A stretch of DNA of 13,379 bases from contig CAMNLO010000013.1 in the NCBI GenBank assembly GCA_946543095.1, positions 1-13,379 of the forward strand. The letters are read 5' to 3'. Source of the DNA: an uncultured bacterium (GTDB lineage Bacteria; Bacillota; Clostridia; Lachnospirales; Lachnospiraceae). This document shows positions 1-5,807 of the stretch, piece by piece. The notes beneath the pieces are model-generated. The model made no database searches and was not told the origin of the DNA. It saw nothing but the letters and a program-made list of their open reading frames with translations. A program made the position numbers and the translations under genes. Position 1 is the stretch's first letter; the number at the start of each line of letters is the position of its first letter.

Positions 1-5
1 TGACA

Positions 6-24
6 CATTATCAAACTTTCCTCC
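6..24 (-). promoter_or_regulatory. Possible ribosome binding site and start codon of the next minus-strand gene
   Basis: Read on the minus strand, GGAGG (24-20) is followed after 11 bases by an ATG (8-6) that runs off the window. This could be the translation start of a gene downstream of fcl. The spacing is longer than ideal and fewer than three codons are visible, so this is only a hint. Confidence 0.25.
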
Positions 25-39
25 ATGGCGGCATTCATA

Positions 40-119
40 CGAATCCGGCGAACCGGCTCTAAGGAAATGCTGAATAATTCAGCATTTCCTTAGACCCTCC
101 GGGGGATCGCACGGATTCG
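40..119. repeat. Nested palindromic repeat, unit 1, downstream of fcl
   Basis: The unit is bounded by the inverted repeat CGAATCCG (40-47) and CGGATTCG (112-119). Inside it CCGG (53-56) pairs with CCGG (99-102). At the centre is a perfect 16-bp stem (59-74 with 78-93) with a TAA loop. There is no T-tract, so it does not look like a simple intrinsic terminator. It resembles unit 2 (146-185): both carry CGAATCCGGCG (40-50 and 146-156) next to a GGAAA(T/C)GCTGA hairpin. I read it as a small palindromic repeat of unknown family. Confidence 0.7.
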
Positions 120-153
120 GAACGGAAATATGTCGCTTCGCGACCCGAATCCG
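112..153. repeat. Imperfect stem-loop joining the two palindromic units
   Basis: CGGATTCGG (112-120) is the exact reverse complement of CCGAATCCG (145-153). Between them lies a small hairpin, GTCGC-TTC-GCGAC (132-144). The arm 112-119 can pair either with 40-47 or with 145-153, so two mutually exclusive folds are possible. Confidence 0.6.
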
Positions 154-185
154 GCGGGGGAAACGCTTTAATCAGCGTTTCCCTA
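146..185. repeat. Palindromic repeat, unit 2, overlapping the fcl stop codon
   Basis: CGAATCCGGCG (146-156) is followed by a perfect 10-bp stem (158-167 with 174-183) and a 6-base loop. The TAG stop codon of fcl (185-183 on the minus strand) sits at the edge of this stem. Compared with unit 1, one stem base pair changes from T-A to C-G with both sides altered together, as expected for a conserved folded element. Confidence 0.65.
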
Positions 186-1139
186 AAGATTCCTCGCGCG
201 TTCGATATTTTGCAGGAACCACTCATACGAAAGCCGGATCCCCTCCGGCAGGTCTACCTTATGCTTCCAGCCCAGCTCATGGAGCTTTGTGACATCGCAG
301 AGCTTTCTGGGGGTCCCGTCAGGCATCTTGGGATCCCAGTGGATCTCCCCTTCGTAGCCCACAGCCTCCTTCACCAGCCCCGCCAGCTCCTTTATGGTGA
401 GCTCCTTTCCCGTTCCGATGTTCACGTGCTCCTCACCGGAATAATTCTCCAGCAGGAACACGCAGGCATCCGCCATATCGTCCACATACAGAAACTCGCG
501 GAGGGGGCTTCCCGTGCCCCAAAGCTCCACATGAGGCGCATTGTTCACCTTCGCCTCATGGAACTTGCGGATCATGGCCGGCAGCACATGGCTGCCCTCC
601 AGATCGTAATTGTCCTCGGGACCATAGAGATTCGTGGGCATACAGCTGATATAGTCCACGCCGTGCTGCCGTTTGTAGTATTTACACATCTGCATCCCGG
701 CGATCTTCGCGATGGCGTAGGCCTCGTTGGTCTGCTCCAGAGGGCCTGTAAGCAGCGCCGTCTCCGGAATGGGCTGGGGAGCCATTCTGGGATAGATGCA
801 GGTGCTGCCCAGAAACAGGAGCTTCTTCACGCCGGCTTTGAAGGCCGCGTCGATGACATTGCATTCCATCTGCAGGTTCAGCATGGCAAAATCAGCGGGA
901 TAGCGGCTGTTGGCGCCGATGCCTCCCACCTTTGCCGCCGCCAGAACCACCACATCCGGCTTTTCCGCCTCAAAGAAGGCCCTGACCGCAGCCTGGTCCG
1001 TTAAATCCAGCTCGCTGTGGGTGCGCTTGATAATGTGTTCATAGCCTTTGGCTTCCAGGTTCCGGCAGATGGCCGAGCCCACCAAACCCCGGTGACCCGC
1101 CACAAAGATCTTATCGCTTTTCTGAATATGATACTCCAT
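183..1139 (-). CDS. fcl: GDP-L-fucose synthase (GDP-4-keto-6-deoxymannose epimerase/reductase)
   Basis: This enzyme completes GDP-L-fucose synthesis in the cytoplasm: it epimerises the gmd product at C3 and C5 and reduces the C4 ketone with NADPH. The 318-residue length is normal for the family. Visible signs are the short-chain dehydrogenase Rossmann motif GHRGLVGSA near residue 16, the substrate-site stretch GSTCIYP, the catalytic YAIAK (YxxxK), [10 protein letters not shown], and the LREFLYVDD segment typical of Fcl/WcaG. The ATG at 1139 is preceded by a modest AGAGGA site. It lies downstream of gmd on the same strand, separated by a palindromic element (1166-1284) that may weaken read-through. 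The stop codon sits in a palindromic repeat. Assignment is firm; the glycan that receives the fucose is unknown. Confidence 0.95.
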   Translation of the reverse strand: MEYHIQKSDKIFVAGHRGLVGSAICRNLEAKGYEHIIKRTHSELDLTDQAAVRAFFEAEKPDVVVLAAAKVGGIGANSRYPADFAMLNLQMECNVIDAAFKAGVKKLLFLGSTCIYPRMAPQPIPETALLTGPLEQTNEAYAIAKIAGMQMCKYYKRQHGVDYISCMPTNLYGPEDNYDLEGSHVLPAMIRKFHEAKVNNAPHVELWGTGSPLREFLYVDDMADACVFLLENYSGEEHVNIGTGKELTIKELAGLVKEAVGYEGEIHWDPKMPDGTPRKLCDVTKLHELGWKHKVDLPEGIRLSYEWFLQNIERARNL

Positions 1140-1165
1140 ATGGATTCCTCTCTATACGATTACCT

Positions 1166-1284
1166 GGAAAAACACGCGCAGACGCCGCTTCACGGCTTTG
1201 TCTGCGCTGCATCCATTCGCAATCCGCGGCTTTTGCTTCGCAAAGCCGCTTCTTGCTTACGGATGCGTTACTCGCTGTTTTTCC
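1166..1284. repeat. 119-bp nested palindromic (MITE-like) element at the gmd 3' end
   Basis: The ends are the inverted repeat GGAAAAACA (1166-1174) and TGTTTTTCC (1276-1284), extendable by GCG/CGC with one bulge. Inside are two compound hairpins. The first is GCGCAGAC-GCCG (1176-1187) pairing with CGGC (1193-1196) and GTCTGCGC (1200-1207). The second is GCATCC (1209-1214) pairing with GGATGC (1261-1266), enclosing GCGGCTTT...AAGCCGC (1226-1249) around a TTC loop. The element covers the last eight codons and stop of gmd. No clear target-site duplication is visible. It is a MITE-like or REP-like repeat by structure only; copy number in the genome is unknown. Confidence 0.7.
1168..1207 (-). terminator. 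Terminator-like hairpin between gmd and fcl
   Basis: On the minus strand a stable stem (GCGCAGAC and GCCG arms, 3-base bulge, 5-base loop) is followed after GTG by five T residues. It lies between gmd and fcl and could terminate part of the gmd transcripts, making fcl expression lower or conditional. The T-tract is short, so efficiency is uncertain. It is an internal part of the 1166-1284 element. Confidence 0.4.
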
Positions 1285-2300
1285 ACGTCTGCTTCCACCA
1301 TGAGCTTCACCAGCTGGTCGAAGCCGACCTCCCGCTTCCAGCCCAGCTCCTTCACTGCCTTGGAGGGATCTCCCCAGAGGAATTCCACCTCCGCCGGCCT
1401 GTAGAACTCGGGATTCACGTCCACCATCAGCTTCCCGGTCTTATCGTCGTAGCCCTTCTCGTCGATCCCTTCGCCTTCCCAGCGGATCGTGATCCCCGCC
1501 GCCGCAAAGGCCTTTTCCACAAATTCCCGGACCGTGTGGGTTTCCCCGGTGGCAAGCACATAGTCGTCGGGCTTATCCTGCTGCAGCATCAGCCACATAC
1601 CCTTCACATAGTCTCCGGCAAAGCCCCAGTCCCGCTTGGCGTTCATATTGCCCAGAGAAAGCTTCTCCTGCTTTCCCGCAAGGATCTTCGCGATGGCCAG
1701 CGTGATCTTTCTGGTGACGAAATTTTCGCCCCGTCTGGGGGATTCGTGATTAAAGAGAATGCCGTTGCAGGCGAACATCTGATACGCTTCCCTGTAGTTC
1801 ACCGTGATCCAGTAGGAATAGAGCTTCGCGGCGCCGTAGGGGCTCTTGGGATAGAAGGGGGTCTTTTCGCTCTGAGGGGCGGTCTCGGGAATGCCGCCGA
1901 AGAGCTCGGAGGTGGAGGCCTGATAGAAGCGGCAGGCGCCGCCGTTGACCCGCAGTGCCTCCAAAAGCTTTAAGGTGGAAACGCCGGTGGCTTCCGCAGT
2001 GTACTCCGGGACCTCAAAGGAGATGCCCACATGGCTCTGTGCCGCCAGGTTGTACACCTCGCCGGGACGGATCTCGCTGACCAGCCGCATCAGATTGCTG
2101 GAGTCCGTCATATCCGCATAGTGCATAAAGAGCTTGACTTTATAATAGCTGGAGGAAAGAAGATGATCGATCCTGTCCGTGTGCTCGATGCTGTGGCGGC
2201 GGACAAGGCCATGGACCTCGTAGCCCTTCTCCAGAAGGAATTCCGCAAGATAGGAGCCGTCCTGGCCCGTGATGCCTGTGATCAGCGCGATTTTGTTCAT
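1257..2300 (-). CDS. gmd: GDP-mannose 4,6-dehydratase
   Basis: Gmd converts GDP-D-mannose to GDP-4-keto-6-deoxy-D-mannose with bound NADP, the first committed step to GDP-L-fucose. Motifs are [10 protein letters not shown] at the N-terminus, AAQSHV, STSELFG (catalytic Ser/Thr-Glu), SPYGAAK (YxxxK), [16 protein letters not shown] and [13 protein letters not shown], all diagnostic of this family. I choose ATG 2300 (MNKIALITG, 347 residues) because GGAGG lies about five bases upstream; a start at 2312 would put that site inside the gene. The C-terminus (EKQRVTHP) is encoded by a palindromic element, so the native tail was probably replaced or trimmed. A good sigma-A promoter and a structured leader lie upstream, and fcl follows. 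Confidence 0.96.
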   Translation of the reverse strand: MNKIALITGITGQDGSYLAEFLLEKGYEVHGLVRRHSIEHTDRIDHLLSSSYYKVKLFMHYADMTDSSNLMRLVSEIRPGEVYNLAAQSHVGISFEVPEYTAEATGVSTLKLLEALRVNGGACRFYQASTSELFGGIPETAPQSEKTPFYPKSPYGAAKLYSYWITVNYREAYQMFACNGILFNHESPRRGENFVTRKITLAIAKILAGKQEKLSLGNMNAKRDWGFAGDYVKGMWLMLQQDKPDDYVLATGETHTVREFVEKAFAAAGITIRWEGEGIDEKGYDDKTGKLMVDVNPEFYRPAEVEFLWGDPSKAVKELGWKREVGFDQLVKLMVEADVEKQRVTHP

Positions 2301-2312
2301 GCAAACCTCCAT

Positions 2313-2357
2313 GCCGCTAAACGGCTCTGTTAAGGAGGATACGCCCTTCGTATCCTC
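2313..2357 (-). promoter_or_regulatory. Two hairpins in the gmd leader
   Basis: GAGGATACG (2335-2343) pairs perfectly with CGTATCCTC (2349-2357) around a 5-base loop. GCCG (2313-2316) pairs with CGGC (2322-2325), immediately upstream of the gmd ribosome binding site. Together they could influence translation or mRNA stability. No known riboswitch class is recognised and there is no T-tract on the minus strand. Confidence 0.45.
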
Positions 2358-2369
2358 TGATGATCCTGC

Positions 2370-2378
2370 TTATCCACA
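2370..2378 (+). promoter_or_regulatory. Perfect DnaA-box sequence
   Basis: TTATCCACA matches the consensus DnaA box exactly and lies between the divergent gmd and DUF212 genes, inside the predicted gmd leader. Only this one copy was noticed, so it is not an origin. It may be a DnaA-responsive control site or chance. Confidence 0.3.
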
Positions 2379-2390
2379 CGGCCTGTCCGT

Positions 2391-2435
2391 TCAATACGAT
2401 TGATAAGTTATGTAAACCAAACGGCCCGTATCAAT
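2391..2435. promoter_or_regulatory. Possible operator repeats at the gmd transcription start
   Basis: ATTGATA (2399-2405) is the reverse complement of TATCAAT (2429-2435). TCAAT (2391-2395) with ATTGA (2399-2403) forms a further short palindrome. The right half-site lies at the predicted gmd start of transcription. This is compatible with repressor binding, but the regulator is unknown and the repeats are short. Confidence 0.25.
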
Positions 2436-2437
2436 AA

Positions 2438-2466
2438 ATTATACCCTATCTCCCGGTGATTTACAA
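2438..2466 (-). promoter_or_regulatory. gmd promoter (sigma-A type)
   Basis: On the minus strand TTGTAA (2466-2461), a 17-base spacer and a perfect TATAAT (2443-2438) form a strong housekeeping promoter. Transcription should start near 2431, giving a leader of about 130 bases. Its -35 box overlaps the -35 of the opposite DUF212 promoter almost completely. Confidence 0.75.
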
Positions 2467-2488
2467 ATTTCCGAAGTCAGTGTAGAAT
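2460..2488 (+). promoter_or_regulatory. Promoter of the DUF212 gene, predicting a leaderless mRNA
   Basis: TTTACA (2460-2465), a 17-base spacer and TAGAAT (2483-2488) form a sigma-A type promoter. A start 7-8 bases downstream falls at 2495-2496, on the ATG of the gene. No Shine-Dalgarno sequence precedes that ATG, so the mRNA is probably leaderless. Confidence 0.6.
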
Positions 2489-2495
2489 AATCTGC

Positions 2496-2963
2496 ATGGA
2501 TATGCTGTATGACCTTTTTGCCAATGAATTCTTTCTGTCTGCCGGTCTCGGCTGGCTCATTGCGCAGCTTTTGAAAACCATCATCTACTGCATCGTTACC
2601 CGAAGCTTCGACCCGGAGCGTCTCATCGGAAGCGGCGGTATGCCGTCCTCCCATTCCGCCACAGTCATGGGGCTTTTAGTGGCCGTCTTTTTCAACTACG
2701 GCACCGGCAGCTTTGAATTTGCCATTTCCCTGTTCTTTGCCATTGTCGTGATGCATGACGCCAGGGGCGTGAGGCGGGAGACCGGCCTCCAGGCCCATAT
2801 CATCAATGAAATGGTGGAGTGGATGAACGATATGGGCAACGAATCCATTCCCGCGGATATCAAGCTGAAGGAATTCGTGGGCCACTCCCCCACCCAGGTT
2901 CTGATGGGGGCGCTGCTGGGCGCCGTAGTGGGGATCGGGGTGCACTATTTCTTCTTCATGTAG
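2496..2963 (+). CDS. Divergent PAP2 / DUF212 family membrane protein (YuiD-like)
   Basis: This is a small integral membrane protein of 155 residues in the divergent PAP2 (DUF212) family, which includes Bacillus YuiD. It is distantly related to type 2 phosphatidic-acid phosphatases, so a role in dephosphorylating a lipid phosphate is possible but unproven for the family. Visible signatures are GGMPSSHSA (residues about 47-55), VMHDARGVRRETG near 84-96 and LKEFVGHSPTQVLMGALLGAVVG near the C-terminus. Four hydrophobic segments surround these motifs. The start at ATG 2496 matches the family's short N-terminus; ATG 2502 is an alternative. There is no ribosome binding site and a promoter sits directly in front. 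It ends one base before the convergent rmlD stop codon. Confidence 0.9.
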   Translation: MDMLYDLFANEFFLSAGLGWLIAQLLKTIIYCIVTRSFDPERLIGSGGMPSSHSATVMGLLVAVFFNYGTGSFEFAISLFFAIVVMHDARGVRRETGLQAHIINEMVEWMNDMGNESIPADIKLKEFVGHSPTQVLMGALLGAVVGIGVHYFFFM

Positions 2964-2964
2964 A

Positions 2965-3846
2965 TCACTTCCCCAGGTACTCCTTCAGCCCGTCTTCCCA
3001 TTCCGCAAACATGAAATGCGTCGCGCTCTTAAAGTGCCTGTTCTCCAGGATGGAGTAAGCGGGGCGCCTGGCCTGGTTCGGCACCAGCTTCATGTATTCC
3101 TCCGTGCTCACAGGGATGACCTTCGTATTCTTTCCCGCAAGCTCAAAGATCTTCGCCGCAAACTCCGCCCAGGAGCAGCTGCCCTCCGCGGTGGCGTGAT
3201 AGAGGCCGAAATTGTCCGTGGGGAGCAGATAGGCAATGGCCCTTGCCAGCTCCAGCGCCGACGTGGGGCTTCCCACCTGATCGTCCACCACCGTGATCTC
3301 ATCCTTTGTTTCCGAAAGCCTGAGCATGGTCTTTACGAAATTCTTACCGTCGCCGTAGAGCCAGGCGGTCCTTAAGATATACCATTTGTCCGTGTTGCCC
3401 TTGACGAACTGCTCCCCCCTTAATTTTGAGGCACCGTATACGCTCTCCGGCGCGGGGCGGTCGAATTCCGTGTAAGGGCGGGTGCGCTTTTCCCCGCCGA
3501 AGACATAGTCCGTGGAGATCTGGAAGATGGGAATATTCAGGTTTGCCGCGGCTTCCGCCAGATACCGGGGGCCGAAGGAATTCACGCTGTAGGCCAGATC
3601 CGAGTTCACCTCGCAGCCGTCCACATTGGTGTAGGCGGCAGCATTCACGATATAGTCCGGCTTCAGCTCCTCCGTTAGAGCGTTCACAGCCTTCTTATCG
3701 GTGATGTCCAGGGCGTGAATGCCCTCTCCGGCGAATTCCGCCGTGTCCGTAAGGAGCAGCTCGTAGTCGTTATTGCCGGCATAGAGCTGCTGCAGGGCCC
3801 GGCCCAGCTGGCCGTTGGCGCCGGTGATCAGAATCTTTTTGCTCAT
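2965..3846 (-). CDS. rmlD: dTDP-4-dehydrorhamnose reductase
   Basis: RmlD (RfbD) is the last enzyme of dTDP-L-rhamnose synthesis: it reduces dTDP-4-keto-L-rhamnose with NAD(P)H in the cytoplasm. The 293-residue protein has the Rossmann motif GANGQLGRAL (residues 8-17), NAAAYTNVDGCE, STDYVFGG, the catalytic YGASKLRGE (YxxxK), RTAWLYG, DQVGSPTSALELA and the C-terminal RRPAYSILEN, all typical of the family. ATG 3846 has AGGAGGA a few bases upstream. It starts 18 bases after the glycosyltransferase stop codon, so the two are probably co-transcribed. rmlA, rmlB and rmlC are absent here and must lie elsewhere. It converges with the DUF212 gene with one base between stop codons. Confidence 0.95.
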   Translation of the reverse strand: MSKKILITGANGQLGRALQQLYAGNNDYELLLTDTAEFAGEGIHALDITDKKAVNALTEELKPDYIVNAAAYTNVDGCEVNSDLAYSVNSFGPRYLAEAAANLNIPIFQISTDYVFGGEKRTRPYTEFDRPAPESVYGASKLRGEQFVKGNTDKWYILRTAWLYGDGKNFVKTMLRLSETKDEITVVDDQVGSPTSALELARAIAYLLPTDNFGLYHATAEGSCSWAEFAAKIFELAGKNTKVIPVSTEEYMKLVPNQARRPAYSILENRHFKSATHFMFAEWEDGLKEYLGK

Positions 3847-3862
3847 GGTATCCTCCTGTTTC

Positions 3863-3882
3863 CGTTACTCGTTGTTTTTCCA
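3863..3882. repeat. Second copy of the palindromic-element end at the glycosyltransferase stop codon
   Basis: CGTTACTCGTTGTTTTTCCA matches 1266-1285, the right end of the element at the gmd 3' end, at 19 of 20 positions. Here it contains the TAA stop codon of the GT39-like gene, in a different reading frame from gmd. No other part of the element is visible, so it may be a remnant or an unrelated shared sequence. Confidence 0.5.
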
Positions 3883-5700
3883 GAGCTTATACACTTCAAA
3901 CTCATTCTGCTCCACCCCCATGCGGCCGCAATATGCCATGGTATAGCCCCACTCCACAAGCTCCTCATAGGTGAACTCCCGGTTGTAGGGGGTGTCCAGA
4001 AAATACGTGATCTCATAGTCGTTTTCGGGATCGTAATCCTCAATATAGATCAGGTCGTTCTCCGGGAAGTAGTATTCGTAGATAAACCCGAAGACTTCAA
4101 AATTATACACGATGCAGTCCCCGGGATTCAAATTCCCGGCAAAATAGGCCTCCAGCTCCGGCACCAGAGTGGAGCGGTATTCCTGGTGGAAGCACTCCTT
4201 ATACTGAATGGCGCCCACATAGAGGAGAAAGGCGCCGATGATGACGGCCACTGCCAAGGCCACAGGATCCCGGAATCCCGCGGATCCGGCCCCGGGGCCG
4301 TAAGGGGCGCAGGAATCGGGGGGCGCAGCAGGTTCATCCGGACCCGGCTGCGATGCGGGGTCAGCGCCGGAGGACTCTGATATGGGGGCCGCGGGATTTG
4401 GTTGACCGATCCGGTCGTCAGCTCCCGGATCCCGTACCTCCCCGAAGCCCGCGAGCCCCTGCATCCCGATGCCGAAATACAGCGCGATCAGACCCATGCA
4501 GGGGAATAGATACTGGTCACGGAAGATGGGGCGGGTCAGAAGGGAAAAGCCCACGCCGAAGAGCAGCACCAGGATCGGGATCAGGAGGGCCGCGCGGGCG
4601 GTGGCACTCATGAAGAGGGCGTCCGTTTCGCCTGCGCTTTCTGACGAGAGCGCGGGGGCGCAAACTGCGGCATCATCTGCCCCTGCATCCTTATGGGCAC
4701 AGTGCACTGCTTCGGCATCCTCGTAAACTGCAGTGGTGTCCGAACCTGCATCGGTTCCTGCTGCCCGCTTCGGCGCAAACCACAGCACCGCCAGCAGCAT
4801 CATGAAAACCGGCGCGGTCATGGGATTGTTTTCCAGCCCGAAGGCCCAGAGGAAATAGCCGTAGACCACCTCGGGAGTGATGGGCGGGATCCAGTAGGAT
4901 TCCGTCACCAGAAGGGTCTGTCTGAGGAGGATCCAGGCCCAGGGCAGATAGCCGATGATCATGGCCAGGGAGGCAAGCAGCCAGGGCTTCAGGTTTTGTA
5001 TGATGCTTCCGGATGCGGAAGGAACTCTGCTTCCGGCTGCACTTTCCCCGAAACAAAGCCTCCACCCCAAAGCAAGCTGGAGAAACCCTGCTGCCACCAG
5101 CGCGAAATAGTGGGTGTAGGCCGCCGCCAGCATCCACAGGATATAGATGATCCAGTCCTGTAAGACCGGGCTGGCAGTACCGTTTCCCCCGAAGCTGCCG
5201 GGGGCTTCCCCCGGGGCCGGCTTCACAGCCGCCCTCTCTTTCCGAAGGATCCTGCCGCTCCATAAAAACGCCCCGGTGATAAACAGCACTGCCATGGAAT
5301 ACATCCGGACCTGCAGGGCGAATTCCATGGTGCAGGGGGCGCAGGCAAGAAACAGTGTGTACCAGAACCCGGCCCTCTCTCCATAGTCCTTTGCCACCAC
5401 GATGGGGCCAAGCATCAGGCTAAGCACCATGGGGATCAGGGCAAGGACCTTCTGGGGCGGGATCCCCCGCCCGAAAAGGGCATAGACCGCTTTGGCAAAG
5501 ATGTAGTAAAGCGGCGGATGCACGTCATGGGCGGTGCCGGAAATGATCTCCGGAAGGGAGCCGGAGATCAGCTGCATCGTAAAGGCCTCATCCGTCAGCA
5601 GATTATCGTTAAAGATCAGCGAGACATAGAGGACAGCAAAAAAAATGACCGTCCCCCAGGTCAGAAGCCTGTATCTGTATTTTCCAAACAGCTGACTCAC
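3865..5700 (-). CDS. GT39-like (GT-C fold) polytopic membrane glycosyltransferase
   Basis: This 611-residue membrane protein resembles bacterial GT39/PMT-type enzymes, which move a sugar from a polyprenyl-phosphate donor to a substrate outside the membrane. The first outer loop carries the expected acidic motif DEAF (residues 37-40) and HDVHPPLYY (58-66). About ten hydrophobic segments run from residue 13 to 497, and residues 501-611 form a soluble, probably extracytoplasmic, domain. Four stretches rich in Gly, Ala, Pro, Asp and Ser (about 151-180, 216-234, 311-362, 418-478) fall in predicted cytoplasmic loops and are unusual. The start is GTG 5700, since a stop codon closes the frame upstream and no ATG is available; its ribosome binding site is weak. 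It lies 104 bases after the BMP gene and 18 before rmlD. Donor and acceptor are unknown. Confidence 0.8.
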   Translation of the reverse strand: MSQLFGKYRYRLLTWGTVIFFAVLYVSLIFNDNLLTDEAFTMQLISGSLPEIISGTAHDVHPPLYYIFAKAVYALFGRGIPPQKVLALIPMVLSLMLGPIVVAKDYGERAGFWYTLFLACAPCTMEFALQVRMYSMAVLFITGAFLWSGRILRKERAAVKPAPGEAPGSFGGNGTASPVLQDWIIYILWMLAAAYTHYFALVAAGFLQLALGWRLCFGESAAGSRVPSASGSIIQNLKPWLLASLAMIIGYLPWAWILLRQTLLVTESYWIPPITPEVVYGYFLWAFGLENNPMTAPVFMMLLAVLWFAPKRAAGTDAGSDTTAVYEDAEAVHCAHKDAGADDAAVCAPALSSESAGETDALFMSATARAALLIPILVLLFGVGFSLLTRPIFRDQYLFPCMGLIALYFGIGMQGLAGFGEVRDPGADDRIGQPNPAAPISESSGADPASQPGPDEPAAPPDSCAPYGPGAGSAGFRDPVALAVAVIIGAFLLYVGAIQYKECFHQEYRSTLVPELEAYFAGNLNPGDCIVYNFEVFGFIYEYYFPENDLIYIEDYDPENDYEITYFLDTPYNREFTYEELVEWGYTMAYCGRMGVEQNEFEVYKLWKNNE

Positions 5701-5807
5701 TCTCCGTAGAATCCCTTCTGCCTCAGATCATGGGAAATCGGGTGAACACCCTCTCGACGTTTCTGTCCTGCATGCGCCGGCGAAAGCGCAGGCGTCTCCG
5801 GGCGCTA
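5701..5807. repeat. Short inverted repeats between the BMP and glycosyltransferase genes
   Basis: GCGCCGG (5774-5780) pairs with CCGGGCGC (5798-5805) with one bulged base, and the right arm touches the BMP stop codon (5805-5807). A second palindrome, GGGTGAACACCC, lies at 5740-5751. Neither is followed by a T-tract on the minus strand, so read-through into the glycosyltransferase gene is likely. No promoter was recognised here. Confidence 0.4.

Noticed and set aside
1166..1284. Complete insertion sequence
   Set aside because: Too short for a transposase, and no target-site duplication is visible; only a non-autonomous repeat is supported.
210..1973. Long plus-strand open frames opposite fcl and gmd (210-1004, 1017-1973)
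   Set aside because: They lie antisense to clearly recognised enzymes, lack family motifs and ribosome binding sites, and arise from GC-rich codon bias.
2313..2435. JUMPstart/ops element or a known riboswitch in the gmd leader
   Set aside because: No GGCGGTAGCGTG-type ops sequence and no recognisable riboswitch core; the hairpins are simple.
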